Below, one piece after another: positions 51,699 to 61,256 of a stretch of DNA of 61,256 nucleotides (positions are counted from its first letter, which is position 1; every line of letters begins with the position of its first letter). The stretch covers positions 1 through 61,256 of the forward strand of contig NZ_JADHVT010000011.1 in the NCBI RefSeq assembly GCF_016783915.1, read 5' to 3'. This DNA comes from Acidovorax sp. (GTDB lineage Bacteria; Pseudomonadota; Gammaproteobacteria; Burkholderiales; Burkholderiaceae_C). The notes below the pieces were generated by a model. The model did no database searches and was not told the DNA's origin. It was given only the letters and a program-made list of their open reading frames with translations. Both the position numbers and the translations under genes were made by a program.

Positions 51699-52661
51699 TC
51701 AATCCCACAAGGGGGCGGGTTCGTCACGGAGATGGCTGCGCAGCTGCGCGTAGTCCGGCACCACGGTGGCCACGGTGTCCCAGAAGCGGGGGCTGTGGTC
51801 CATCACGCGCAGGTGGGCCAGTTCGTGCGCCACCACGTAGTCGATGATGGCCGGGCGGTAGTGCAGCAGGCGCCAGTTCAGGCGGATGGAGCCGTCGGCC
51901 TTGGCGCTGCCCCAGCGGGTGTTGGCGCTCGACAGGCGCAGGCTGGCCCAGCGCACACCCAGCAGCGGGGCAAAGTGGTCCAGCCGCTCGGTGAAGTGGC
52001 GGCGCGCGTCGCGCATCAACCAAGCCTGCACAGTGTCGCGGACCTGCGCAGCGCTGGCGCTATGGGGCAAGCCGATGTGCAGGCTGGGCGTGGCAGAGCC
52101 GCCCTGCTCCACCGCCACCACCAGCGCTCCGCCTTTGCCCGCGAAACTGTGGCTGGGGTCGAGCACCAGCCTCAGCGGCTCACCCAGATAGGGCAGCTCT
52201 GCGCCATGGGCCCAGACGATGCGGCCGCCTTCCATGCGCTGCTGGCGCTCGCGCGCCTCCGACAGCTTGCGCAGGATCCAGTCGGACTTCTCGCGCAGCG
52301 CGGCATCCACCGCGCCCAATGTCACCCAGCTGGGGGCCCGCACCGACAGGCCGTCAGCCCCCACAGTAAAGCCGATGCTGCGGCGGCGCGCGCGCTGCAG
52401 CGCATAGGCCACGACGGCATCTCCCAGCAGCACCTCGCGGCTGGCCTGGGGGTGGCGGAACTCGGCGGGGGACAACAGCGAGGGCAGCGGCACCGCTGGC
52501 GCTGCAGGCCGGCTCACTATAGTTTTAGGAGCTACCGGCGCTTGATCGACTAGCGCTTGTGGCTGATTGGGCTTGAAACCTGCAGCCACAGGACTGGGGC
52601 CTGCTGCAGGTGCCCCGGGTGGGTCAAACAGGTCCAGCGCCAGTTGCACAAGCCGCTGCAT
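51699..52661 (-). CDS. YgjP-like (SprT-related) metallopeptidase
   Basis: A 320-residue protein. The C-terminal domain (from about 110) is YgjP-like, with zinc motif HELAHLRVMDHSPRFW (about 270-285) containing HExxH and a second zinc ligand His. The first 100 residues are a Pro/Ala-rich, probably disordered segment, part of which (PNQPQALVDQAPVAPKTIV) is encoded by a copy of the interspersed repeat. An ATG at 52661 or a GTG at 52664 can start it. It follows plsC by 10 bp. Confidence 0.85.
   Translation of the reverse strand: MQRLVQLALDLFDPPGAPAAGPSPVAAGFKPNQPQALVDQAPVAPKTIVSRPAAPAVPLPSLLSPAEFRHPQASREVLLGDAVVAYALQRARRRSIGFTVGADGLSVRAPSWVTLGAVDAALREKSDWILRKLSEARERQQRMEGGRIVWAHGAELPYLGEPLRLVLDPSHSFAGKGGALVVAVEQGGSATPSLHIGLPHSASAAQVRDTVQAWLMRDARRHFTERLDHFAPLLGVRWASLRLSSANTRWGSAKADGSIRLNWRLLHYRPAIIDYVVAHELAHLRVMDHSPRFWDTVATVVPDYAQLRSHLRDEPAPLWD
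52516..52579 (+). repeat. Interspersed GCTAT/ATAGC repeat, copy 6 (inside the peptidase gene)
   Basis: ACTATAGTTTTAGGAGCTACC, then GGCGCTTGATCGACTAGCGCTTGTGGC and a GGGCTTGAAACC tail, matches the other copies. It lies in frame in the disordered N-terminal region of the YgjP-like peptidase. Confidence 0.6.
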
Positions 52662-52671
52662 CACGGTCGGT

Positions 52672-53445
52672 TTACTTCCCGCTGGGTGCCGTGGTGTTGG
52701 CCGCCAGGGCCGGGTAAGCCTCTGGGTCCAGGCGGCGCATCTCGGCCTCGATCCAGGCCTCCACCTCGCGCATCAATTCGTCGGGCTGGCGCCCCACGCT
52801 GGAGATGGGCTTGCCAATCGACACATCCACCACGCCAGGGCGCTTGACGAACGCCTTGCGCGGCCACACCTTCGCCGAGGTGACGGCAATCGGAATCACC
52901 GGCGCACCAGTGTCAATCGCCAGGCGCGTACCGCCGGTCTTGTAGTTGCCCTTCTGCCCCCGCTCGATGCGCGTGCCCTCGGGGAACATGATGATCCAGA
53001 TGCCCTTGGCCAGCAGGTCCTTGCCCTGCTGCACCACCTTGTTGAAGGCCTGCGTGCGCTGGTTGCGGTCAATGTGGATCATGTCCAGCCGCCCGATGGC
53101 CCAGCCGAAGAAGGGCACATGCAGCAGCTCCTTCTTGAACACGTAGGCCAGGGGGTGCGGCATGATCACCGGCATCAAAAAGGTCTCATACGTGGACTGG
53201 TGCTTGACCAGCAGGATGGCGCCTTCGTTGGCGCCCTGCGGCAGGTTCTCCATGCCGGTCACCTCGGCGCGGATGCCCAGGACTACCCGGGCGCCGCTGA
53301 TGCACAGCGACAGCCAGGCCCGCGCGATGCGGTACAGGGGCACACCGCGCACGCCCAGCAGCGTGCCCAGCATGATGGCCAGCGCGTAGGGCACCACGGT
53401 GATGCCCATCCAGAGAAGGTGAATGACGGAGCGGAAAAAGGCCAT
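52672..53445 (-). CDS. plsC: 1-acyl-sn-glycerol-3-phosphate acyltransferase
   Basis: A 257-residue membrane-associated acyltransferase that makes phosphatidic acid. Motif I is KHQSTYETF (His-X4-Glu instead of the common His-X4-Asp), motif III is FPEGTRIERG and motif IV is VIPIAVTS. The Glu variant is, as I recall, common in beta-proteobacteria. N-terminal hydrophobic segments (8-30) anchor it. It follows gmhB by 64 bp. Confidence 0.93.
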   Translation of the reverse strand: MAFFRSVIHLLWMGITVVPYALAIMLGTLLGVRGVPLYRIARAWLSLCISGARVVLGIRAEVTGMENLPQGANEGAILLVKHQSTYETFLMPVIMPHPLAYVFKKELLHVPFFGWAIGRLDMIHIDRNQRTQAFNKVVQQGKDLLAKGIWIIMFPEGTRIERGQKGNYKTGGTRLAIDTGAPVIPIAVTSAKVWPRKAFVKRPGVVDVSIGKPISSVGRQPDELMREVEAWIEAEMRRLDPEAYPALAANTTAPSGK

Positions 53446-53460
53446 TTTGGAGTCTCAGGG

Positions 53461-53510
53461 GCCACAAGCGCTAGTGAATCATGCGCCAGCAGCTATTAAT
53501 TACATAGCAT
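53461..53510 (-). repeat. Interspersed GCTAT/ATAGC repeat, copy 7 (supplies the gmhB stop)
   Basis: On the minus strand the GCTATGTAATTAATAGCTGCTGGCGCATG head and ACTAGCGCTTGTGGCC tail match the family. The copy begins at the stop codon of gmhB, whose last residues (GPAGS) run into it, and fills most of the gap to plsC. Confidence 0.55.
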
Positions 53511-54127
53511 CAGGAACCAGCAGGGCCATGACCGGCGAGGGGCAGCGGTGCCGCAGCCACGGCAGACGCAGCACCCTGCACCACCGGCAGCAACTGGTCC
53601 ACAAAATCGGCCAGGCTGGCGTGCACTTGTGTGCCCGGCGGCACACCCGCAGGCAGTGCCCCGCCCTGCCCCAACGAAGCAGACCGGCCGGTGCATACCA
53701 AGTGCAACTGCCCCCCCAGGGCGGCGCCCGCCTGCAGGTGGGCCTCGCAGTTGCCGACCACGCGGACCTCGTTGCGCTCTACGCCATAGCGGTCGCAAAT
53801 CTGCTCCAGCAGGCCCGGCGCGGGCTTGCGGCAGCTGCAGTCCTCGTCGGCCGCATGGGGGCAATAGAACACCGCGTCAATGCGCCCGCCCACCGCTGCC
53901 ACCTGCCGGTGCATCTTGGCGTGGATGGCGTTGAGCGCCACCACGTCAAACAGGCCCCGGCCCAATCCGGGCTGGTTGGTGGCCACCACCACATGCCAGC
54001 CCGCATGGTTGAGGCGGGCAATGGCCTCGAGCGCGCCCGGCACCGCCGTCCACTCGTCGGCCGAGGTGATGTAGTCATCCCCCAGCGGGTTGAGGGTGCC
54101 GTCGCGGTCGAGGATGGCGAGTTTCAT
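53510..54127 (-). CDS. gmhB: D-glycero-beta-D-manno-heptose 1,7-bisphosphate 7-phosphatase
   Basis: A 205-residue HAD phosphatase for LPS-core heptose synthesis. The DRDGTLN motif (7-13) holds the nucleophile Asp. VATNQPGLGRG and the zinc loop CPHAADEDCSCRKPAPGLL (about 96-114) are the GmhB hallmarks. The C-terminal region is alanine-rich. The ATG at 54127 is chosen; it follows glyS by 47 bp. The stop lies at the edge of an interspersed repeat, so the tail may have been shortened or lengthened. Confidence 0.93.
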   Translation of the reverse strand: MKLAILDRDGTLNPLGDDYITSADEWTAVPGALEAIARLNHAGWHVVVATNQPGLGRGLFDVVALNAIHAKMHRQVAAVGGRIDAVFYCPHAADEDCSCRKPAPGLLEQICDRYGVERNEVRVVGNCEAHLQAGAALGGQLHLVCTGRSASLGQGGALPAGVPPGTQVHASLADFVDQLLPVVQGAASAVAAAPLPLAGHGPAGS

Positions 54128-54174
54128 AGGAGGTGTTTGCCTTGTGAGAACCACCAGCCTAACAGTTCCGGGGG

Positions 54175-56316
54175 TCAGGCAGCCAGCCGGGACAGGTCGG
54201 CCACGCGGTTCATGGCTTCGTGCAGCGTCTTGAGCAGGCCCTGGCGGTTCAGGCGCAGGTCCAGTTGCTCGGCGTTCACCATCACGTCGTCAAAGAACGC
54301 GTCCACGGGCGCGCGCAGCACGGCCAGGGTCTGCAGGCTGGCGGTGTAGTCGCCAGCGTCAAACTGGGCGTTGGCCTCGGGCACAAAGCGCTGCAGTGCG
54401 GCGTACAGGTCCTGCTCCGCCTTTTCCTGCAGCAGGTTGGGGTTGACGTGGGCATCCACCGGGCCTTCGACCTCGGCCTTCTTGAGGATGTTGCCCACGC
54501 GCTTGTTGGCGGCTGCCAGTGCGGGGCTTTCGGGCAAGGCGGCAAAGGCACGCACTGCGGCCAACTGCTTCTCGACCAGGGCCAGGCGCTGCGGGCGCAG
54601 GGCCAGCACGGCGTCCACTTCTTGCGCGCTGTAGCCTTGCTCACGCAGGCTGCCGGCGAGGCGGTCGTAGATGAAGTCAGCCAGAGCGGGCGTGGCGTCG
54701 GTGATCTTGTCGCCAAACGCAGGCACGGCACCGGCCAGCAGCGCGTTCAAGTCCAGCGACAGGTCCTTCTCGACCAGCATGCGGATCACGCCCAGTGCAT
54801 GGCGGCGCAGTGCGAACGGGTCACGGTCGCCGGTGGGCAGGTTGCCGATGCCGAACATGCCGACCAGGGTTTCCAGTTTGTCGGCCAGCGCCACCACCAC
54901 ACCAGCGGTGTTGCGCGGCAGCGTGTCGCCCGCAAAGCGGGGCTTGTAGTGGTCTTCAATGGCGTGGGCCACGGTGTCGCCCAGGCCGTCGTTGAGGGCG
55001 TAGTAGCCACCCATGATGCCCTGCAGCTCAGGGAATTCGCCCACCATATCGGTCACGAGGTCGGTCTTGGCCAGCTGCGCGGCCAGATCGGCATCCTGCA
55101 CCAGTTGCGCGTCGCCCAGCTGGGATGCGATCGCCTTGGCGATGGCGCGCACGCGCTCCACGCGCTCGCCCTGCGTGCCCAGCTTGTTGTGGTACACGAC
55201 CTTGCCCAGGCCCTCGACACGCGAGGCCAGGGTCTTCTTGCGATCCTGGTCAAAGAAGAACTTGGCATCGGCCAGGCGGGGGCGTACCACGCGCTCGTTG
55301 CCGCCGGTCACAAAGCTCGTGTCTTCGGGGCTGATGTTGCTGACCACCAGGAACTTGTTGGTGAGCTTGCCCGCGGCGTCCAGCAGCGGGAAGTACTTCT
55401 GGTTGGCCTTCATCGTGAGGATGAGGCACTCCTGCGGCACACCCAGGAACTGCTCTTCAAACTGGCAGATGACCACGTTGGGCCGCTCGACCAGCGCGGT
55501 CACTTCGTCCAGCAGCGCTTCGTCTTCGATAGGGCGGGCGCCGTTGCCCACCTTCGCAGCAGCCGCAGCCAGCTGGCGCGCGATCTCGGCCTTGCGCTCG
55601 GCAAAGCTGGCGATCACGGCGCCGTCCTTCTTCAGGGTGGCGGCGTAGCTGTCGGCATCGGCCAGCACCACGGGCGACACGGCGGCTTCAAAACGATGGC
55701 CAGTGGTGCTGTTGCCAGCGGTCAGACCCAGCGCCTTCACGGGCACCACCGTGCTGCCATGCAGCGCGACCAGGCCGTGCGCAGGGCGCACAAAGTTCAC
55801 GCTGGTCCAGCCGGGCAGCTCGCAGTCGGTTTCGAGCTGGTAGCTCATCACCTTGGGGATGGGGAGCTTGGCGATGGCTTCATCCAGCGCCTTTTGCAGG
55901 CCAGCCGCCAACGTGGCACCGGGCACCACGCTGTCGTAGAACAGGGCTTCGGCCTTGCCGTCCTGCGCGCGCTTCAAGGCGGCCACAGCGGCTGCGGGGT
56001 TGGACACATCGGCGCCCAGCGCCTGCAGCTTTTTCAGCAGCGCGGGCGTGGCGTTGCCGTCCGCTTGAAGGCCCACGGTCACGGGCATCAGCTTTTGCTG
56101 CACGGCCTTGTCAGCGGCCTTGTCGGCCACCGCCGTCACATGCGCAGCCAGGCGGCGGGGCGAGGCAAAGGGCGTGACCACCGAGGCAGCCGTCGCCAGG
56201 CCCTGGGCCTTGAGCTGGTCGCCCAGCACGGTGGCGAAGGCATCGCCCAGCTTTTGCAGCGCCTTGGGGGGCAGTTCTTCGACAAACAGTTCAACGAGGA
56301 GGTTTTGGGTCGTCAT
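54175..56316 (-). CDS. glyS: Glycyl-tRNA synthetase beta subunit
   Basis: A 713-residue subunit. LLVELFVEELPPKALQKLG (6-24) is the conserved N-terminus; LECLILTMKANQKYFPLL-type sequence, DPFALRRHALGVIRML and the C-terminal anticodon-like region VNAEQLDLRLNRQGLL match GlyS. It acts as an alpha2-beta2 enzyme with GlyQ. The ATG at 56316 follows glyQ by 20 bp. Confidence 0.97.
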   Translation of the reverse strand: MTTQNLLVELFVEELPPKALQKLGDAFATVLGDQLKAQGLATAASVVTPFASPRRLAAHVTAVADKAADKAVQQKLMPVTVGLQADGNATPALLKKLQALGADVSNPAAAVAALKRAQDGKAEALFYDSVVPGATLAAGLQKALDEAIAKLPIPKVMSYQLETDCELPGWTSVNFVRPAHGLVALHGSTVVPVKALGLTAGNSTTGHRFEAAVSPVVLADADSYAATLKKDGAVIASFAERKAEIARQLAAAAAKVGNGARPIEDEALLDEVTALVERPNVVICQFEEQFLGVPQECLILTMKANQKYFPLLDAAGKLTNKFLVVSNISPEDTSFVTGGNERVVRPRLADAKFFFDQDRKKTLASRVEGLGKVVYHNKLGTQGERVERVRAIAKAIASQLGDAQLVQDADLAAQLAKTDLVTDMVGEFPELQGIMGGYYALNDGLGDTVAHAIEDHYKPRFAGDTLPRNTAGVVVALADKLETLVGMFGIGNLPTGDRDPFALRRHALGVIRMLVEKDLSLDLNALLAGAVPAFGDKITDATPALADFIYDRLAGSLREQGYSAQEVDAVLALRPQRLALVEKQLAAVRAFAALPESPALAAANKRVGNILKKAEVEGPVDAHVNPNLLQEKAEQDLYAALQRFVPEANAQFDAGDYTASLQTLAVLRAPVDAFFDDVMVNAEQLDLRLNRQGLLKTLHEAMNRVADLSRLAA

Positions 56317-56336
56317 GTTCTTGTTCTTTCGCTCGT

Positions 56337-57242
<906 letters not shown>

Positions 57243-57584
57243 GGCGTCTTTGGCTGAGGCACTGGCAAGCCAGGGCCGAGCAAGTAAAGGGAAAAGAAGA
57301 AAACGCGGTCCGTGAGCAAACCCAGGGCCCACCGCCCCACAGGGCTGGAAGGGCTGGCATTGCGCGCGCAAACCAGTGATTTTACGGCGCACCGCCGCGC
57401 GTGCTGCGGCAGCGCCAGCAACATCGGCCCCCGCCCATGAAAAAAGGCCGGAGCCCTTTTGGAGCCCCAGCCTTCCCAACCAGTCACGCGAGCTATAAGC
57501 CGGTGCGTACCGGTGGCCACACGGGTGTGGCCGTCAACGCATGCATCGCGTCAAAGCATGGCGTTCTAACCTCGAAAACAGGGA
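57243..57584. other. Intergenic region between glyQ and the asparaginase gene
   Basis: No gene is present. It contains the asparaginase terminator (57440-57474), two small hairpins near 57500-57532 and, nearest glyQ, the region where the glyQ promoter should lie. No confident promoter match was found. Confidence 0.5.
57440..57474 (-). terminator. Rho-independent terminator after the asparaginase gene
   Basis: On the minus strand an AAGGCTGGGGCTCC arm, a short A-rich loop and GGGCTCCGGCCTT form a stem of about 13 bp with some G-T pairs, followed by six T residues (A run at 57440-57445). It lies about 110 bp past the stop. Confidence 0.75.
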
Positions 57585-58712
<1,128 letters not shown>

Positions 58713-58772
58713 TCAAAACCGCCGGTGAAGCGGTGCCGCATCCTATGAGAAACCAGAACACAGTCATGCGGA

Positions 58773-58791
58773 ATAATTGACCCACCCTTAT
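58773..58791. promoter_or_regulatory. Candidate LysR-type binding site
   Basis: The dyad ATAA-N11-TTAT lies between the divergent asparaginase and LysR genes, 79 bp before the LysR start. Spacing and position fit the T-N11-A type of LysR recognition site. Confidence 0.4.
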
Positions 58792-58869
58792 GAATTCAGT
58801 TCACACCCCAGAAGTGCCGTTCGAAGGCCATCAAGTGCCCCTCGGCCACCGCCACAAAACAACTCCGCC

Positions 58870-59799
58870 ATGAACTTGAGACAACTGGAAGTTTTTCAGG
58901 CCGTGCTGCAAACCGGCAACATGAGCGCAGCGGCGCGGTTGCTGTGCATCACCCCCTCAGCAATCAGCAAGGCCGTGGCGCACACCGAGCTGCAGCTGGG
59001 CTACCGGCTGTTCAACCGCTCGCCCGCAGGCCTGACCCCGACGCCCGAGGCCCAGGTGCTGGCCACCGAGTCCACCGGCATCTATCGGCAGCTGGATGCG
59101 CTCAAGCGCACCGCGCGCAACCTGGCCACCAGTGACTCGGGCGATGTGCGGCTGGGCGCCATACCGTCCATCACGCACGAATTTCTGCCGCGGCTGCTGC
59201 AGCACCATGCCGAGCAGCATCCGCAGGTGGGTGTGGAGGTGCGCACCCTCCACCAGGACCAGATGACGCAGGCCCTGCTCACGCGCAGCGTGGACTTTTG
59301 CCTGGGTTTCTACAAGCACCCCCACCCACAAATCGCGAGCGACCTGTTGGTCAGTGGTCGCTTGTACCTGGCGGTCGCGACCAGCGTGTGGGCGAGTGCT
59401 CCCCGTGCCGCCAGCCCCGGTGCGCGGCTGGCGCAGGTGCCCGTGATCCGCCTGGTGGGCGACGACCCCATGCGCCAGGCGATTGACGAAATCGCACACC
59501 GCCTCGGCTCGCCCGCCGGGCCTGGCATCCAGGTGCAGACATCGCGCCTGGCGCTGGAGCTGGTGCGCCGGGGCATGGGCTGGACGGTGGTGGACTTTCT
59601 CACCGCCAAGGGGCTGGACCCTGCGCAGATGGTGGCACAGGAGCTGCACGAGCTGGCCCCCATGTCGCTGTACAGCTACCACGCGCGCGCCTTTCCGCCC
59701 GGTCTGCAGGCCACCCGCATGCTGAGCATGCTGCCCGCCTTGCTGCACGAGGCCCTGCAGCCCAACCCAAAGGCCCGTCAGGCGCTGACGGCCCGATAG
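58870..59799 (+). CDS. LysR family transcriptional regulator
   Basis: A 309-residue regulator. The N-terminal LRQLEVFQAVLQTGNMSAAARLLCITPSAISKAV (3-36) is the LysR helix-turn-helix, followed by a periplasmic-binding-protein-like effector domain. It probably controls the divergent asparaginase gene. The ATG at 58870 is chosen over 58777 because the domain starts at once. It converges with fabB. Confidence 0.92.
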   Translation: MNLRQLEVFQAVLQTGNMSAAARLLCITPSAISKAVAHTELQLGYRLFNRSPAGLTPTPEAQVLATESTGIYRQLDALKRTARNLATSDSGDVRLGAIPSITHEFLPRLLQHHAEQHPQVGVEVRTLHQDQMTQALLTRSVDFCLGFYKHPHPQIASDLLVSGRLYLAVATSVWASAPRAASPGARLAQVPVIRLVGDDPMRQAIDEIAHRLGSPAGPGIQVQTSRLALELVRRGMGWTVVDFLTAKGLDPAQMVAQELHELAPMSLYSYHARAFPPGLQATRMLSMLPALLHEALQPNPKARQALTAR

Positions 59800-59807
59800 A
59801 GCCCATG

Positions 59808-59844
59808 AAAAACGGCCTGCATGTCAAGAGACAGGCAGGCCGTT
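59808..59844. terminator. Bidirectional hairpin terminator between LysR and fabB
   Basis: The 10-bp stem 59811-59820 with 59835-59844 contains an inner TGTC-AAGA-GACA hairpin. On the minus strand the stem ends in a short T run, so it should terminate fabB. The stem lies between two convergent genes. Confidence 0.75.
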
Positions 59845-59862
59845 GCGGTGGGGAGTCCGCGG

Positions 59863-61086
59863 TCAGTGGTTCCAGCGGCGCAGCACCAGGCTGGCGTTGG
59901 TGCCGCCAAAGCCGAAGCTGTTGGACAACACCGTGTTCAGCTGCGCATCGCGCGTTTGCGTGACCAGAGGCATGTCGCCCAGGGCCGGGTCAGGTGTCTC
60001 GACATTGGCCGAGCCGGCGATGAAGCCCTTGTTCAGCATGATCATGCAGTAGATGGCCTCCTGCACGCCCGTGGCGCCCAGCGAGTGGCCGGTGAGCGAC
60101 TTGGTGGACGAGAACGGTGGCACCTTGTCGCCAAACAGGGCACGCATGGCGCGCACTTCCTGCATGTCGCCCACGGGAGTGGAGGTGCCGTGGGTGTTGA
60201 TGTAGTCGATGGGGGCGTCCAGACCTTCCATGGCTTGCTGCATGCAGGCAATGGCGCCGTCGCCCGAAGGGGCCACCATGTCTTCGCCATCGCTGGTGGC
60301 GCCAAAGCCCACTACCTCAGCGAGGATGTTGGCGCCACGGGCCAGGGCATGGTCCAGGCTCTCCAGCACCACGGCGCCGCCACCACCCGCGATCACAAAA
60401 CCATCGCGATTCGCATCGTAAGCGCGCGAGGCTTTCTCGGGCGTGTCGTTGTACTTGCTGGACATGGCGCCCATGCCGTCAAACAGCAGCGACATGCCCC
60501 AGCTCAGCTCTTCACCGCCGCCCGCAAACATCACGTCCTGCACGCCCCATGCGATCTGCTGCGCGGCCGCGCCAATGCAGTGCGCCGACGTCGAGCAGGC
60601 CGAGGTGATGGAGTAGTTGATGCCCTTGACCTTGAAGTTGGTAGCCAGGCACGCGGACACGGTGGAGCTCATGCAGCGCGTGACCTGGTAGGGCCCCACG
60701 CGGCGGATGCCCTTTTCGCGCAGTGTGTCGGCCGCTTCGATCTGGTTGGCGGGAGAGCCGCCGCCCGAACCCATGATGAGGCCGGTGCGCGGGTGGCTGA
60801 CCTGTTCAGGCGTGAGACCCGCCTGGGCGATGGCGTCTTCGAGCGCGATCTGCGCATAGGCCGCCGCGTCGCCCATGAAGCGCAGTTGTTTGCGGTCGAT
60901 GCGCGCCTCGATGTCGATATCGGGCGCACCACCCACCTGGCTGCGCAGGCCCAGCTCGGTGAATTTTTCAACGGCCTTGATGCCGCTTTTGCCTGCACGC
61001 AGCGAGGCTTCCACGGTGGCCAGGTCGTTGCCAATGCACGAGACGATGCCCGCGCCGGTGATGACTACGCGCTTCTTGGTGGTCAT
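59863..61086 (-). CDS. fabB: 3-oxoacyl-ACP synthase I (beta-ketoacyl-ACP synthase)
   Basis: A 407-residue condensing enzyme. The nucleophile Cys164 (SACSTSAH), His in [11 protein letters not shown] and His in [11 protein letters not shown] form the Cys-His-His triad. The sequence pattern ([26 protein letters not shown]) and the fabA neighbour identify it as FabB, needed for unsaturated fatty acids. The start overlaps the fabA stop as ATGA. Confidence 0.95.
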   Translation of the reverse strand: MTTKKRVVITGAGIVSCIGNDLATVEASLRAGKSGIKAVEKFTELGLRSQVGGAPDIDIEARIDRKQLRFMGDAAAYAQIALEDAIAQAGLTPEQVSHPRTGLIMGSGGGSPANQIEAADTLREKGIRRVGPYQVTRCMSSTVSACLATNFKVKGINYSITSACSTSAHCIGAAAQQIAWGVQDVMFAGGGEELSWGMSLLFDGMGAMSSKYNDTPEKASRAYDANRDGFVIAGGGGAVVLESLDHALARGANILAEVVGFGATSDGEDMVAPSGDGAIACMQQAMEGLDAPIDYINTHGTSTPVGDMQEVRAMRALFGDKVPPFSSTKSLTGHSLGATGVQEAIYCMIMLNKGFIAGSANVETPDPALGDMPLVTQTRDAQLNTVLSNSFGFGGTNASLVLRRWNH

Positions 61087-61256
61087 GCTGCGTCCTTGTC
61101 GTCGCCCTCGCGCTTGAACAGCCCCACGCGCAGGTCATTGGCTACATAGATTTCCTTGCCATCCGCGAGCAGGCGGGCATCGCCAATGGCCATGACCAGC
61201 TTGCGCTTGATGACGCGCTTGATGTCGATTTCGTAGGTGACGAGCTTCACGTCCGG
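61083..61256 (-). CDS. fabA: 3-hydroxydecanoyl-ACP dehydratase, C-terminal part
   Basis: The last 57 codons of a gene that continues beyond the window. The residues [20 protein letters not shown] and [17 protein letters not shown] match the FabA C-terminus. FabA makes the cis-3-decenoyl-ACP that FabB extends. The stop is at 61083. Confidence 0.88.
   Translation of the reverse strand, partial: PDVKLVTYEIDIKRVIKRKLVMAIGDARLLADGKEIYVANDLRVGLFKREGDDKDAA

Overview
The window looks like chromosomal DNA of a beta-proteobacterium of the family Comamonadaceae, probably Acidovorax or a close relative. The basis is high GC with the matching codon bias, protein flavour, and several short intergenic repeats of a kind I know from that family. 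No tRNA, rRNA, CRISPR array, insertion sequence, phage or plasmid gene was recognised. Most of the first 47 kb is read from the minus strand.

Region 1 (1-10.5 kb) is a fatty-acid beta-oxidation block on the minus strand. In transcription order it holds a TetR regulator with a perfect 14-bp palindrome just upstream, an acyl-CoA dehydrogenase, a small DUF2147 secreted protein, a two-domain 3-hydroxyacyl-CoA dehydrogenase/enoyl-CoA hydratase, a DUF4442 hotdog protein, a thiolase, an alpha/beta hydrolase, an acyl-CoA thioesterase and an enoyl-CoA hydratase. Region 2 (10.6-14.8 kb) has slmA, a two-component system and argB.

Region 3 (14.8-44.8 kb) is a 30-kb minus-strand cell-surface island. It begins with dTDP-L-rhamnose synthesis (rfbBDAC) and two glycosyltransferases. 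Next comes a type II secretion operon (gspE-F-G-H-I-J-K-L-M, a GspC-like protein, gspD) ending in a small lipoprotein. Then comes an independently promoted, strongly codon-biased gene for a secreted protein of 344 residues, followed by a beta-propeller-like lipoprotein and a parvulin-type PPIase. It ends with a glycan operon: two rhamnosyltransferase-like enzymes, an epimerase, a Wzm/Wzt ABC exporter, an LpxL-like acyltransferase, a methyltransferase with a coiled-coil tail, an acetyltransferase, a lytic transglycosylase and a WecA-like initiating transferase. My reading is that this island may build a surface protein layer together with the rhamnose-containing LPS glycan that anchors it. That is inference and is the most interesting candidate system here.

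Region 4 (44.9-49.5 kb) pairs an alcohol-forming fatty acyl-CoA reductase (661 residues, the Marinobacter architecture) with a divergent phasin, a PhaD-like TetR regulator and a TPR protein. This suggests neutral-lipid or PHA storage. Region 5 (49.7-61.3 kb) is housekeeping: coaX, a BON-LysM protein, rhodanese, a YgjP-like peptidase, plsC, gmhB, glyS, glyQ, a periplasmic asparaginase with a divergent LysR regulator, fabB and the end of fabA.

A second theme is a family of about 50-60 bp interspersed repeats with a GCTAT...ATAGC head. Copies occur at least seven times. Several lie in frame inside genes, where they form a signal peptide, internal protein segments and a stop codon; another acts as a transcription terminator.
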